A stretch of DNA of 32,770 nt from JBHEMT01 sp046262435 (GTDB taxonomy: Bacteria; Chloroflexota; Dormibacteria; Aeolococcales; Aeolococcaceae). This document shows positions 7,544 through 15,861 of this stretch, in pieces (within the stretch, counting starts at the first letter, position 1; each line of letters opens with the position of its first letter). The translations under genes were made by a program, and so were the position numbers. Where the stretch lies: NCBI GenBank assembly GCA_046262435.1, contig JBHEMT010000086.1, positions 1-32,770 of the forward strand, in the 5' to 3' direction. Below the pieces are notes generated by a model. That model did not search any database. It saw only the letters and a program-made list of their open reading frames with translations, and was not told where the DNA came from.

Positions 7544-8443
7544 TCAGCGGGCGGCGACAACCGCGGGGCGCCGCTGCCGGTCACGGTCGAGCAGGGCGTG
7601 GAGGATCAAGGTCTGGGCCATCGCGGCGGCGGCGCCCCAGTGGGCCGTCGTCGAGCGCACCAGCCTCTCGGCGGGCAGGGCGCCGATTCCATAGACCAGG
7701 CCGACCGCCTTGCGAACCCCCAGGTCGCCTGCCACCACGCATGGCCTGCCCAGGGTGCGGGCCAGCAGCCACTCGGCGCTCCACACTCCGAGTCCACGAA
7801 GTGCGACCAGACGAGCGACCACCTCCGTGTCGGGCAGCGTGCTGAGCTCGTCGAGCCGCAGCCGGCCCGAGGCGACGGCCTGTGCCGCCACCACGATGTA
7901 CTCCGCCTTGCGGGTGGTGAACTGCAGAGCGCGGATGGCGGCGGGGTCAGCGGCGGCGAGCCGGTCGGGATCAAGGCTGTACACCTCGGTGCCGGCTATG
8001 TCATGACGAGTTCCGAAGGCCTCCGCCAGCCGTCGCCGCGTGGTCGCCGCCCAGCGCAGGTTGACCTGCTGCGCGCTGATGGAGCGAACCAGCGCGGTGA
8101 GCAGATCCGGCTGCAGCGTGGGGCGCAGCCCCGGATGTCGGGCCTCCTGCTCGGCCACCAGTGGGTCGACGCGCAGCAGTCTCGCCAGCGCGACGCCGTC
8201 ACTGATGAACAGGGCGGCGGCCGCGGCAACCGCGCGAGGAAGCGACGCCGTGTCGCTCACCTCGACCTCGACCACCGGGGAGGCCAGGGCGCCCACCGAG
8301 CGCAGCCGGTAGGGGAGGGGGCTGGCGGGACCGCGCACGGTGCGGACCAGGGTCGAGCCGTCCCAGCGGTCGATGCCGTCGTCTCCCCAGATGCCCAGCG
8401 ATGCCAGCGACGCGGGAACGTTCAGGGGCCCCGGCAGGTGCAC
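7544..8443 (-). CDS. alkA: DNA-3-methyladenine glycosylase II, AlkA-type
   Basis: A base-excision-repair glycosylase that removes alkylated purines. The helix-hairpin-helix LVALRGLGVWSAEWLL lies near residues 212-227 and the catalytic aspartate is Asp240 in VVAGDLGVRKAV, as in HhH-GPD enzymes. The central RSISAQQVNLRWAATTRRRL helix pair is typical. The GTG at 8443 gives 299 residues and leaves 31 bases after the diguanylate cyclase stop. An in-frame ATG at 8560 would overlap that gene by 86 bases and add low-complexity residues, though a short extension before 8443 would fit the N-terminal strand slightly better. No ada-type methyltransferase domain is fused, and no Shine-Dalgarno is visible at either start. 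Confidence 0.85.
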   Translation of the reverse strand: MHLPGPLNVPASLASLGIWGDDGIDRWDGSTLVRTVRGPASPLPYRLRSVGALASPVVEVEVSDTASLPRAVAAAAALFISDGVALARLLRVDPLVAEQEARHPGLRPTLQPDLLTALVRSISAQQVNLRWAATTRRRLAEAFGTRHDIAGTEVYSLDPDRLAAADPAAIRALQFTTRKAEYIVVAAQAVASGRLRLDELSTLPDTEVVARLVALRGLGVWSAEWLLARTLGRPCVVAGDLGVRKAVGLVYGIGALPAERLVRSTTAHWGAAAAMAQTLILHALLDRDRQRRPAVVAAR

Positions 8444-8474
8444 CGTTGCCCGCGCCGTGTCTGAGCTCAGCGGG

Positions 8475-9260
8475 TCACCGCGAGTCGCGCGAGCGCCGTC
8501 GCCTCCGGCGGCCCACCAGGAGCTGGTCGGCGCGGGCGAGCACCTCGGTGGCTGACTCACCCTCGGCGAGCTCGGCGACGCCGATGCTGACGCCGCGACC
8601 GCCCGTTCGCTGCCGGATCTGGGCGTTGATGCCGCTCAACAGGCGTTCGGCCACCGCCTGCCCGGTGCCGGGGAGTACAACCACAAACTCGTCACCGCCG
8701 TAGCGGGTGACCACGTCGTAGCCGCGCAGCCGCTCGTGCAGCGCGCCGACCACGTCCTGGAGCAGGCGGTCCCCGGCGGGGTGCCCGAGCTCATCGTTGA
8801 CCGCTTTGAGCCCGTCCACGTCGAGGAACGCAACGGTCAGCGGCTGACCCAAGCGCCGGCTGCGTGACACCTCGCGGGCGAGCAGTTCCAGGCCGGCACC
8901 GCGGCGGCTGGCCCCGGTGAGTTCGTCCCGCTCCGCGGCCGCCGCCAGGCGAAGCCGATCGATCGCGATGGCGCGCAGCCGGTCCAGCGCCTGGCTGACC
9001 GTACCCGGACTGAGCGTCGCGAGCTCGGTCGAGGCCACTCCCAGCGCTGTCGCCAGGGCGTCGCGCGCACCCGCCCGGGTCATCCTGCCGCGAGCGGGCT
9101 GCACCCAGCCAACCAGCTCACCGGCCCCACCCGCGGGTTCAGGCGAGGCGCGCACGGCGGGCCCGGGAGCCGAGGTCACGGTGACGCGGGCCACGGCGGC
9201 AGACGTGGCGGCGGGGTCCGCAGCCGGCCGGGGCAGCAGAGGCGGCCGGCGAGGTGTCAC
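8475..9260 (-). CDS. Diguanylate cyclase (GGDEF)
   Basis: 261 residues from a GTG at 9260, chosen because a GGAG sits 5 bases upstream and because an open frame back to 9392 would overlap the start codon of the divergent sigma gene. Residues 1-60 are proline/alanine-rich and look disordered. A helical stretch (about 65-110, ATALGVASTELATLSPG then alanine-rich helix) leads into the GGDEF domain: DELTGASRR, then FLDVDGLKAVNDELGH, with the active-site GGDEF at 188-192. An inhibitory I-site RGYD lies five residues before it, so product feedback is likely. It makes cyclic di-GMP from two GTP. No membrane segment or known sensor domain is present, so it is probably a cytosolic enzyme. The last residues are an arginine-rich tail. 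Confidence 0.85.
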   Translation of the reverse strand: MTPRRPPLLPRPAADPAATSAAVARVTVTSAPGPAVRASPEPAGGAGELVGWVQPARGRMTRAGARDALATALGVASTELATLSPGTVSQALDRLRAIAIDRLRLAAAAERDELTGASRRGAGLELLAREVSRSRRLGQPLTVAFLDVDGLKAVNDELGHPAGDRLLQDVVGALHERLRGYDVVTRYGGDEFVVVLPGTGQAVAERLLSGINAQIRQRTGGRGVSIGVAELAEGESATEVLARADQLLVGRRRRRRSRDSR

Positions 9261-9331
9261 GGGGTCTCCGAATCCGGGTGCCTGCCGCGGCGAGACTGGC
9301 GGGCTGGCGGCCGCACAATCATGACAAAGCT

Positions 9332-9355
9332 GTAACCCTTTCTCGATTGGGCGTC
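9332..9355 (+). promoter_or_regulatory. Candidate ECF-type promoter before the sigma gene
   Basis: GTAAC (9332-9336), 15 bases, then CGTC (9352-9355) resembles the AAC ... CGTC pattern of many ECF-sigma promoters. It lies in the only noticeably AT-richer stretch between the two divergent genes and 36 bases before the sigma ATG. Autoregulation would follow if real; the match is short. Confidence 0.3.
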
Positions 9356-9390
9356 CCACGACCGCTGCGAAACCGCAAGATTTCCGACGC

Positions 9391-9999
9391 ATGACCGTCG
9401 CCGAACCGCGCGCCGACCCCCGGTCCAGTGACCTGAGTGACCAGCAGCTGGTGGACTTCTACCGAGCCGGAGACCCCAGTGCCTTCGAGGAGCTGTACCG
9501 GCGGTACCAGGGCACCGTCATGCGGCGGCTCAGCCGGATGTGCGGCAACGTGGCCGTCGCCGAGGAACTGACCCAGGAGGCCTTCCTCAGGGCGGCCCGC
9601 AGCATCGGCTCGGAGGGCGAGATGCGCTTTGGGGCCTGGGTGACCCGGATCGGCACCAACATGGGCATCGACCACATGCGCAGCCTTCGCCGGCTCCGGG
9701 TGCAGTCGTTCGACGACCTGCTCCGCAACGATGCCGCGCTGCTCGAGGATCGCGGCCTGCAGCTCGACGCCGAACGCCGCCTGGAACAGGCGGAGACGCG
9801 GCGGTTTGTGGCCGTCGTCCTCGCTCGGCTCCGGCCCCGCCATCGCACCGTGCTGGTCCTGCGCGAGCTGGAGGGGCTCGACTATGCGGCGATCGCGGAG
9901 CGCATGGAGAGCACCACATCGGCTGTGGAAACTCTGCTGTTTCGCGCTCGCGGCCGCTTTCGCGAGGAGTACGCCAAGGCGCTGGCCACCGCCGGCTGA
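9391..9999 (+). CDS. ECF-family RNA polymerase sigma factor
   Basis: 202 residues from an ATG at 9391. Region 2 spans about residues 18-92: LVDFYRAGDPSAFEELYRRY, then AEELTQEAFLRAARS and WVTRIGTNMGIDHMRS, the core-binding and -10-recognition helices. A linker of about 40 residues follows, then region 4 (about 135-195) with the helix-turn-helix GLDYAAIAERMESTTSAVETLLFRARGRFR. It redirects RNA polymerase to a small regulon. No anti-sigma gene or zinc-binding HXXXCXXC protein lies next to it; the divergent neighbour is a diguanylate cyclase and the downstream neighbour is livF on the other strand. The stimulus is therefore unknown. A poor CAAGAT box lies 10 bases before the start as a possible second promoter. 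Confidence 0.9.
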   Translation: MTVAEPRADPRSSDLSDQQLVDFYRAGDPSAFEELYRRYQGTVMRRLSRMCGNVAVAEELTQEAFLRAARSIGSEGEMRFGAWVTRIGTNMGIDHMRSLRRLRVQSFDDLLRNDAALLEDRGLQLDAERRLEQAETRRFVAVVLARLRPRHRTVLVLRELEGLDYAAIAERMESTTSAVETLLFRARGRFREEYAKALATAG

Positions 10000-10012
10000 C
10001 CCTGACTGGCGG

Positions 10013-10789
10013 TCACATGCCGAGGTAGGCGCGTTGCACGTCTGCGGAGTCGAGCAGGTCGGCGGCGGGACCCTCGGTGACCACGCTGCCGGTTTCGAGG
10101 ACGTAGCCACGCTGCGCCATGCGGAGCGCGAGCAAAGCGTTTTGCTCGATCAGCAGCACCGTGACCCCCGCCGCGTTGACCTCGCGGATCACCTCGAAGA
10201 TTGACTCGACGAGGATCGGCGCCAGCCCGAGCGAGGGCTCGTCGAGCAGGAGAAGCCGCGGCCGGCTCATCATCGCCCGACCAATTGCCACCATCTGTTG
10301 CTCGCCGCCACTCAGGCTCCCGGCGAGCTGCGCCCGCCGCTCCTTGAGCCGCGGGAAGAGGGTGTAGACGCGCTCGTAGTCCTCGCGCAGGCCGTCCTTG
10401 TCACGGCGGTAGAAGGCGCCCATCTCGAGGTTCTCGGACACCGTCATCCGGCTGAACAGCCGCCGGCCCTCCGGTGAGTGGCCGATGCGTAGCCGGGCGA
10501 TCTTCTCGGCGCCCAGCTGATCGGTGCGCTCGCCGGCGAATCGCACCTCGCCGCGGGCCGGGTGGACGAGACCGCTGATGGTGCGAAGGGTGGTGGTTTT
10601 GCCCGCACCGTTGCTGCCGATCAGGGCGACGATCTCACCGTCGCCGACGTGCAGCGAGACGCCGTGGAGCGCTTGGACGCGGCCGTAGTACACGTCGATG
10701 TCGACGAGCTCCAGCAGCCTGCGGGACGTGGACCCCTCGGGGGCCGAGGCGCCCGTCTGGGACTCGGCTGGAGCGGTTGCCTCGCTCAC
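10013..10789 (-). CDS. livF: Branched-chain amino-acid ABC transporter ATPase LivF
   Basis: 258 residues; the GTG/ATG region at 10789 overlaps the stop of livG. One of two ATPases powering the importer. Walker A is GSNGAGKT (58-65), the signature is SLSGGEQQMVAIGRA, and Walker B is LLLLDEPSLGLAP followed by the LLIEQNALLAL switch region, which marks the LivF rather than the LivG branch. The first 25 residues are a polar, disordered-looking extension not usual for the family. It is the last gene of the operon and ends 13 bases from the convergent sigma gene; only a weak hairpin (ACCGCC/GGCGGT, 9988-10013) lies there. Confidence 0.95.
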   Translation of the reverse strand: MSEATAPAESQTGASAPEGSTSRRLLELVDIDVYYGRVQALHGVSLHVGDGEIVALIGSNGAGKTTTLRTISGLVHPARGEVRFAGERTDQLGAEKIARLRIGHSPEGRRLFSRMTVSENLEMGAFYRRDKDGLREDYERVYTLFPRLKERRAQLAGSLSGGEQQMVAIGRAMMSRPRLLLLDEPSLGLAPILVESIFEVIREVNAAGVTVLLIEQNALLALRMAQRGYVLETGSVVTEGPAADLLDSADVQRAYLGM

Positions 10790-11661
10790 CCCTCGGCCGC
10801 CGAACTGGCGTTGCGGGGTGCGGCCGTCGCGCCGTCCGCCGAGGTGTCGGCGGCGCCGCTGCCCAGGTAGGCCTCGATGACCCGGGGGTTACGCCGCACC
10901 GTCTGTGGCTCTCCTTCGGCGATCTTCTCGCCCTGGTCGAGTACGACCACCCGGTCGCTGATACCCATCACCAGCTTCATGTCGTGCTCGATCAGGAAGA
11001 TGGTCAGGCCGGTCTCACGCAGCCGGCTGATCACCCCCATCAGCTCCACCTTCTCCTGCGGGTTGAGCCCCGCTGCGGGCTCGTCGAGAAGCAGCAGGAC
11101 GGGGTTGCTGGCCAGGGCCCGGGCTATCTCCAGGCGGCGCTGCAACCCATATGGCAGGTTGCGCGCGTATACCTCGGCGAAGCGCTCGATGCCCAGCTTG
11201 CGCAGTCCGGCCAGGGCGCGCTGCTCGGCTTCGCGCTCCTCGGTGCGCGCCTTCGGCGTCTTGAAGACGGCATCCCACACCTTGGCGTGCATCCGGCAGT
11301 GCTCACCCACCATGACGTTGTCGACGGCGGTCATGTAGTTGAACAGCCGGATGTTCTGAAAAGTGCGGGTGATTCCCAGCGTGGCGATTCGGTGCGGCGC
11401 CAGCCCCACGATGCTCTGGCCGTTGAGGCGGATGTCGCCAAAGGTCACCGGGTAGAGCCCGGTGATGCAGTTGAAAGCGCTGGTCTTGCCGGCGCCGTTG
11501 GGCCCGATCATGGAGACGATCTCGCCCCGGCCGACGTTGAAGGCGATGTCGTTGACCGCCAGCAGGCCGCCGAACTGCTTGGTGATGTGGTCGATGACCA
11601 GCAGCGGCTCGGCGGGGGCGCCGGCGGTGGCACTGTCCGGCACCGTCTCCACCTGGCTCAT
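10786..11661 (-). CDS. livG: Branched-chain amino-acid ABC transporter ATPase LivG
   Basis: 291 residues from the ATG at 11661, which overlaps the livM TGA (ATGA); the open frame extends further upstream but only inside livM. Walker A is GPNGAGKT (53-60), the family signature is NLPYGLQRRLEIARAL, and Walker B is LLLLDEPAAGLNP. The insert VDNVMVGEHCRMHAKVWDA between Walker A and signature and the closing IAEGEPQTVRRNPRVIEAYLG are characteristic of LivG. It pairs with LivF on the cytoplasmic face of LivH/LivM. A 25-residue alanine-rich tail follows the conserved end. The stop overlaps the livF start. Confidence 0.95.
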   Translation of the reverse strand: MSQVETVPDSATAGAPAEPLLVIDHITKQFGGLLAVNDIAFNVGRGEIVSMIGPNGAGKTSAFNCITGLYPVTFGDIRLNGQSIVGLAPHRIATLGITRTFQNIRLFNYMTAVDNVMVGEHCRMHAKVWDAVFKTPKARTEEREAEQRALAGLRKLGIERFAEVYARNLPYGLQRRLEIARALASNPVLLLLDEPAAGLNPQEKVELMGVISRLRETGLTIFLIEHDMKLVMGISDRVVVLDQGEKIAEGEPQTVRRNPRVIEAYLGSGAADTSADGATAAPRNASSAAEG

Positions 11662-13316
11662 GCGCTGCCGGTGACCGCAGCCAGCGACTCGGAGTCGCCG
11701 CCCTTGTCGAGCTCCACCTTGCGCGCCTGGCTTGGGATCAGCCCCGAGGGTCGCAGCAGCATGATCCCGACAAGGATGACCCCGTAGACGATGTAGGTGT
11801 AGCGGCTGAAGTCGATGCCGCTGACCACGTTGACCCCGGTGGTGGTGCCAACCGTCCCCGACCATTCCTGGATGTGGGGCAGAACCCAGTTGATCACGAA
11901 GGCAAGCAGGACGGCACCGACGCTCACGCCGACGATGTTGCCCAGGCCCCCGAGCACCACGGTGGTGAGCGCCGTGACCGAGACCGCGAACTCAAAGTTC
12001 TCCGGGGTCACCGTACCCAGCATGGCTCCGAAGAAGGCGCCGGCGAAACCGCTCACCGAGGCGCCGATCGCGAAGGCGAGCAGCTTGGTGGTGGTGGTGT
12101 TGATCCCCGTCGCCGCGGCGGCCACCTCGTCCTCACGGATCGCCACCCAGGCCCGGCCGAGTCGAGACCGCTCCAGGTTGCGCAGGGCGAGCACCACCCC
12201 GGCGATGAGCACCAGGATGGTCCAGAAGTAGTACTTGGTGTTCTCTGGAAAGGCGCCGAGCTGGCCGAAATTGTGCCCGAAGAGGGAGGCCGCGTCGGCG
12301 CTGAGGCCATTGGGACCGCCGGTGAGGTTGCCGAAGTTGTTGGTCGCCAGGTCAGGCACGATTTCGCCGAAGCCAAGGGTGACGATGGCCAGGTAGTCGC
12401 CGCGCAGCCGCAGGGTTGGCGCTCCTAGCAGTGCGCCGAACACCGCGGCGACCGCAGCGCCGAGGAAGACCAGGACCCAAAAGGGCAGGTGAATGCCGTA
12501 CTTCGACGAGGCGAAGGAGGCGGTGGTGTACGCCCCGATCGCGAAAAAGGCCGCGTAGCCGAGGTCGAGCAGGCCGGCGAAACCAACGACCACGTTCAGC
12601 CCCAGCGCCAGGAGAACGTAGACGGCGGCGAAACGCGCCCCCCAGGAGATGAAGTCACCGGAGTGGTTGAAGATCAAGGGAAAGGCGCCACCGAGGGCGA
12701 AGGCGACCAGGGCGAAGGCGCGGCCGCCATTCCGCAGTACCAGGGGGCGCAGGCCGTAGGCAACCGCGCAGAGGATGAAGCCGGTGATCACCATCCAGGG
12801 GGCGTTGTCGATGAATGAGTAGCGTGGCTCGAGTTTGCCGAACAGCGGCTCCTCCTGCGTGGCGGCGACAACCACCGCGGCGACCGTCGCCAGGGCGCCG
12901 ACCACAGCGAGCACGCCGCGCTCCCTGGGGTTGCGGAACGGACGCCCTCGACCACTGACGGTGCAGACCGCGTCGTACACGAGGCCCACCAGCAGGCCCA
13001 GCATGGCGATGCCGACGATAAAGATAGCCAGCGACCCGGGGCCGGTGAACCCGAACAGCGCATCCTGGGCGCTGAAGCCGATGCCACCTGCGGCCCGTGA
13101 CACCTGCCAGGGCAGCAACCAGCCGGCGATCAGCAGCAGAACGCCACTGGCGGCAAGCAGCCAGACCACCGTGGACGCCTCGGTGCGGCGGCTCTCGGTG
13201 ATCGTCTCGGCGATCCCGGTATCAGGGGTGGCTGTGCTGTCCACCAGGGGTTCCGGGTTGAGCTGTGCCTCGGGTGCTCCGCCCGGGTTGACGGGCGCCA
13301 CCGGCGCCTCAGGCAC
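11658..13316 (-). CDS. livM: Branched-chain amino-acid ABC permease LivM with long N-terminal extension
   Basis: 552 residues from a GTG at 13316 that overlaps the livH stop by 8 bases. The permease core runs from about residue 228 to 530: YVLLALGLNVVVGFAGLLDLGYAAFFAIGAYT, then LRGDYLAIVTLGFGEIV, the cytoplasmic coupling segment GRAWVAIREDEVAAAATGI, and VLGGLGNIVGVSVGAVLL. In front are about 45 polar proline-rich residues and roughly five membrane segments (about 48-68, 92-115, 134-154, 170-190, 198-215) not found in a minimal LivM. Some LivM proteins have two or three extra N-terminal helices, but this extension is longer. With LivH it forms the translocation pore. The operon order livK-livH-livM-livG-livF is canonical. 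Confidence 0.93.
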   Translation of the reverse strand: MPEAPVAPVNPGGAPEAQLNPEPLVDSTATPDTGIAETITESRRTEASTVVWLLAASGVLLLIAGWLLPWQVSRAAGGIGFSAQDALFGFTGPGSLAIFIVGIAMLGLLVGLVYDAVCTVSGRGRPFRNPRERGVLAVVGALATVAAVVVAATQEEPLFGKLEPRYSFIDNAPWMVITGFILCAVAYGLRPLVLRNGGRAFALVAFALGGAFPLIFNHSGDFISWGARFAAVYVLLALGLNVVVGFAGLLDLGYAAFFAIGAYTTASFASSKYGIHLPFWVLVFLGAAVAAVFGALLGAPTLRLRGDYLAIVTLGFGEIVPDLATNNFGNLTGGPNGLSADAASLFGHNFGQLGAFPENTKYYFWTILVLIAGVVLALRNLERSRLGRAWVAIREDEVAAAATGINTTTTKLLAFAIGASVSGFAGAFFGAMLGTVTPENFEFAVSVTALTTVVLGGLGNIVGVSVGAVLLAFVINWVLPHIQEWSGTVGTTTGVNVVSGIDFSRYTYIVYGVILVGIMLLRPSGLIPSQARKVELDKGGDSESLAAVTGSA

Positions 13317-14412
13317 GGTCGGGTACCCGCAGACCGAGCAGGCCGGTGGGCCGAAGGGTGAGCACCAGGATCAGCATGACGAAGACCAGCGACTCCGCCC
13401 ACTGGGGGCCGATCAACTCGGTGCCGAAGACGAAGACCAGCCCGATCAAAAAGCCGCCCAGACCCGCGCCGACAATGTTGCCGATCCCCCCGAGCACGGC
13501 GGCGGTGAAGGCGATGATACCGATCTTGAAGCCGAGATTGAACTGCAGGTCGTTGTAGTAGATGGCGTAGATCAGGGCGCCCCCGCCGGCGATTGCGGAA
13601 CCGATGAAGAACGTGGTGGAGATGATCCGGTTGATGTTGATTCCACTGAGCAGCGCCGCGTCGCGATCCTGGGCGGTGGCACGCATCGCCTTGCCGGTGC
13701 GGCTGTAGCGAATGAAGGCCTGGAGGACGAGCATCAGCAGGATCGCGGTGACAATCACGAAGACGTCGTTCCAGCCCACCCTCACGTCCCCGATGCTGAA
13801 GGCAGCCCCGCGAATCCACTTGTCCTTCTTGGCATTGACGTCGCCGCTGCCGAAGACCGCGAACATGATGCCCTGAAGCAGAAAGGAAACCCCGATGGCG
13901 GTGATCAGCGGGGCGAGCTTGGGCGCGTCGCGCAGTGGGCGGTAGGCGACGCGTTCGATCACAACGCCGGTCATGCCGCCGAGAAACATGGTCAGCGGCA
14001 ACACGATGAGCAGGACGAGAAGGAGGCCACCGAGACTGCCCGGGGCGATGCTGCCGACGTGGAACCCCACTTTGTCGAGTGCCTCGCCAATCACCAGCGA
14101 GTAGAAGGCGCTGAGGGTGAAGACATCGGCATGGGCGAAGTTGATCAGCTCGATGATGCCGTACACCATGGTGTAGCCCACGGCGATCAGCGCGTAGATC
14201 GCGCCGCGCTGCAGCCCGAGCACCAGCTGGTTACCGAACTCGCTGGGTCCGCGGCGAGCCACGATGACGACCGAGCAGATGATGAAGATCACCACCAGCA
14301 GCCCGCCGAAGAGAAGGCCGCCGTTCTTTTCCAGGAAGGGCCTGATGCCGCCGCGCACCACCCGCTGCTGAGCGGGTGCAGAGACGGCGGCGGTCTGACC
14401 GGTGACGCTCAT
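13309..14412 (-). CDS. livH: Branched-chain amino-acid ABC permease LivH
   Basis: 367 residues from an ATG at 14412 with GAGG 5 bases upstream. Eight or so membrane segments. Family landmarks are GLQRGAIYALIAVGYTMVYG, then ELINFAHADVFTLSAFYSL, ERVAYRPLRDAPKLAPLITAIG (split over the second third), the coupling loop GKAMRATAQDRDAALLSGI and VLGGIGNIVGAGLGGFLIGL. The first 45 residues form a polar tail plus an additional helix. It is one half of the membrane channel that accepts substrate from LivK. A strong stem-loop in the 93-base gap before it probably sets its expression below that of livK. Confidence 0.95.
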   Translation of the reverse strand: MSVTGQTAAVSAPAQQRVVRGGIRPFLEKNGGLLFGGLLVVIFIICSVVIVARRGPSEFGNQLVLGLQRGAIYALIAVGYTMVYGIIELINFAHADVFTLSAFYSLVIGEALDKVGFHVGSIAPGSLGGLLLVLLIVLPLTMFLGGMTGVVIERVAYRPLRDAPKLAPLITAIGVSFLLQGIMFAVFGSGDVNAKKDKWIRGAAFSIGDVRVGWNDVFVIVTAILLMLVLQAFIRYSRTGKAMRATAQDRDAALLSGININRIISTTFFIGSAIAGGGALIYAIYYNDLQFNLGFKIGIIAFTAAVLGGIGNIVGAGLGGFLIGLVFVFGTELIGPQWAESLVFVMLILVLTLRPTGLLGLRVPDRA

Positions 14413-14444
14413 CGAATCCTCAACCTGAACCCGGATACGAGAGA

Positions 14445-14474
14445 AGCGGAGGGAGACCCTTGTCTCCCTCCGCT
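14445..14474 (-). promoter_or_regulatory. Intraoperonic stem-loop between livK and livH
   Basis: A perfect 13-bp stem (AGCGGAGGGAGAC on the plus strand pairing with GTCTCCCTCCGCT) closes a CCTT loop. It lies 31 bases after the livK stop and 32 bases before livH. No U-tract follows on the minus strand, so it is more likely an mRNA-stabilising or partial-termination element than a full terminator. Confidence 0.65.
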
Positions 14475-14505
14475 GCGGGGCATGGTGCGCTGATCGCGGG
14501 TGAGG

Positions 14506-15777
14506 CTAGGAGCCGCTGGCCTTGAGGGTGATTTCCGCGTCGGTGGTCCACTTGCCGCCCACGCCCTTGTCGAGGGTGAGGAGGACGTTGGTGGTGTCGC
14601 CATTCTTGTCGAAGGTGGTGTGGCCGATCGCCCCGTTGTAGTCCGTCTTGGCGATCTGGGCCCGGACCGACTCTCGGAAGGCCTTGGGATCACCCGGGAG
14701 GGCGCCGCCGTTGGCGTCGATCGCCTTCTTGGCGGCCTGGATGATGACGTTCATCGCGTCGAAGGCGTTGGCCGAGTAGGCACCGGGGTCGGCGCCGAAG
14801 GCCGCCTTGTAGTCGGTGACGAACTGCTTGGCGGAGCTCAGCTTGGCGGGGTCGGGGGCGGCGATGGTGCCGTAGGCGCCGTTGCCTGCATCGCCGGCCT
14901 GGGTGAAGAACTCGTCGTCGACGATGCCGTCACCGCCCATGAACACAGCGGTGAGCCCGACGTCGGCCTGCTGCTTGCGGAGGATCCCGCCGCCGTTGCT
15001 CGAGGTGCCTCCGAAGAAGATCAGGTCGGCCCCGTCGCTCTTGGCCCGGTTGAGGGTGTCGCGGAAGTCCTTGGTGGTACCGGGCAGGCTGACCCGATCG
15101 ACGACGGTGCCGCCGCCCGCGGCGAAGTCCTTGGCGAAGTTGTCGGCGAGGCCCTTGCCGTATGTCTCCTGGTCATCGATGACAAAGGCCTTCTTGGCGC
15201 CGAGCTTCTTGGTCGCCGAGTCGGCGAGGCCCTTGCCCTGGCCGAGGTCGGTGGTGCACACCCGGAAGTAGGTCAGGGTGGGAGTTGGACGCAGCACCGA
15301 GGTGTCGACATCCGGGTTGCTGCCGGGGATGGTCAGCCCGGGGTTGGTGTTCGAGGGGCTGATCAGGGGCAGACCGCCCTGGTTGGCGATCGGCAGCTCG
15401 GCCTTGGCAACGCTCGAGTTGAAGGGACCGACCACGCCAACCACGGACTCGTCGCCGATGAAGGCCTGGATGTTCGACGCGCCTTGCTGCGGGTCGTGCT
15501 TGCCAAGGGCAACCGAGGAGTCGTCCTTGGGCACGTACTTGATGGTGCAGCCGCCGAGCACCTTGTTCTTGTTGGCCTGGTCGACGGCCAGCTGGGCACC
15601 GTTCTGGGTCGGCTTGCCGTCCGAGGCGTCGCTGCCGCTCACCGGGAGGTCGGAGCCAACGCTGACGCTGCCAGTGCAACTCTTGCCGCCGCTGCCGCCG
15701 CTGCTGCTGGTGCCGCACCCGGCGAGGGCCACCAGGGACAGTGCTCCCGCAAGGGAGATAAGACGAGTCGAGGGCAT
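14506..15777 (-). CDS. livK: Branched-chain/polar amino-acid ABC substrate-binding lipoprotein LivK
   Basis: 423 residues from an ATG at 15777 with a near-perfect Shine-Dalgarno. The signal peptide ends in the lipobox LAGC, giving a lipidated Cys21, so it is anchored outside the membrane; a Ser/Gly-rich linker follows (TSSSGGSGG). The periplasmic-binding-protein type 1 fold begins with VSVGSDLPVSGSDASDGKPTQNG, then GAQLAVDQAN, VVGVVGPFNSSVAKAELPIA and LPLISPSNTNPGLT, all standard for LivK-type receptors. The second lobe shows FVIDDQETYGKGLADNF and DADLIFFGGTSSN-like segments. Homologues bind leucine-type amino acids, but also amides, urea and short polar amino acids; specificity cannot be read here. 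It is first in the operon and divergent from a catabolic cluster, which may share its substrate. Confidence 0.95.
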   Translation of the reverse strand: MPSTRLISLAGALSLVALAGCGTSSSGGSGGKSCTGSVSVGSDLPVSGSDASDGKPTQNGAQLAVDQANKNKVLGGCTIKYVPKDDSSVALGKHDPQQGASNIQAFIGDESVVGVVGPFNSSVAKAELPIANQGGLPLISPSNTNPGLTIPGSNPDVDTSVLRPTPTLTYFRVCTTDLGQGKGLADSATKKLGAKKAFVIDDQETYGKGLADNFAKDFAAGGGTVVDRVSLPGTTKDFRDTLNRAKSDGADLIFFGGTSSNGGGILRKQQADVGLTAVFMGGDGIVDDEFFTQAGDAGNGAYGTIAAPDPAKLSSAKQFVTDYKAAFGADPGAYSANAFDAMNVIIQAAKKAIDANGGALPGDPKAFRESVRAQIAKTDYNGAIGHTTFDKNGDTTNVLLTLDKGVGGKWTTDAEITLKASGS

Positions 15778-15781
15778 AGAA

Positions 15782-15788
15782 CCTCCTT
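15782..15788 (-). promoter_or_regulatory. Strong Shine-Dalgarno of livK
   Basis: AAGGAGG lies 4 bases before the livK ATG. It is the strongest ribosome-binding site on the minus strand of this window, in keeping with high demand for a binding protein, and contrasts with the leaderless genes elsewhere. Confidence 0.75.
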
Positions 15789-15861
15789 AACCACCTGCTT
15801 GCGCCGACGAAACTCCCCCGCCTGGAACGACCACGGTTTCCAGCCGGCCGGCACGCAGGTC

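Noticed and set aside
9261..9392. ATG at 9392 as start of the diguanylate cyclase
   Set aside because: It would overlap the start codon of the divergent sigma gene and place the AT-richer promoter region inside a coding frame; the GTG at 9260 has a GGAG in front.
9988..10013. Hairpin between the sigma gene and livF
   Set aside because: Only 6 bp with a 14-base loop; too weak to list as a terminator.
12835..14493. 552-codon plus-strand open frame
   Set aside because: Antisense to livM and livH, highly charged and without family motifs.
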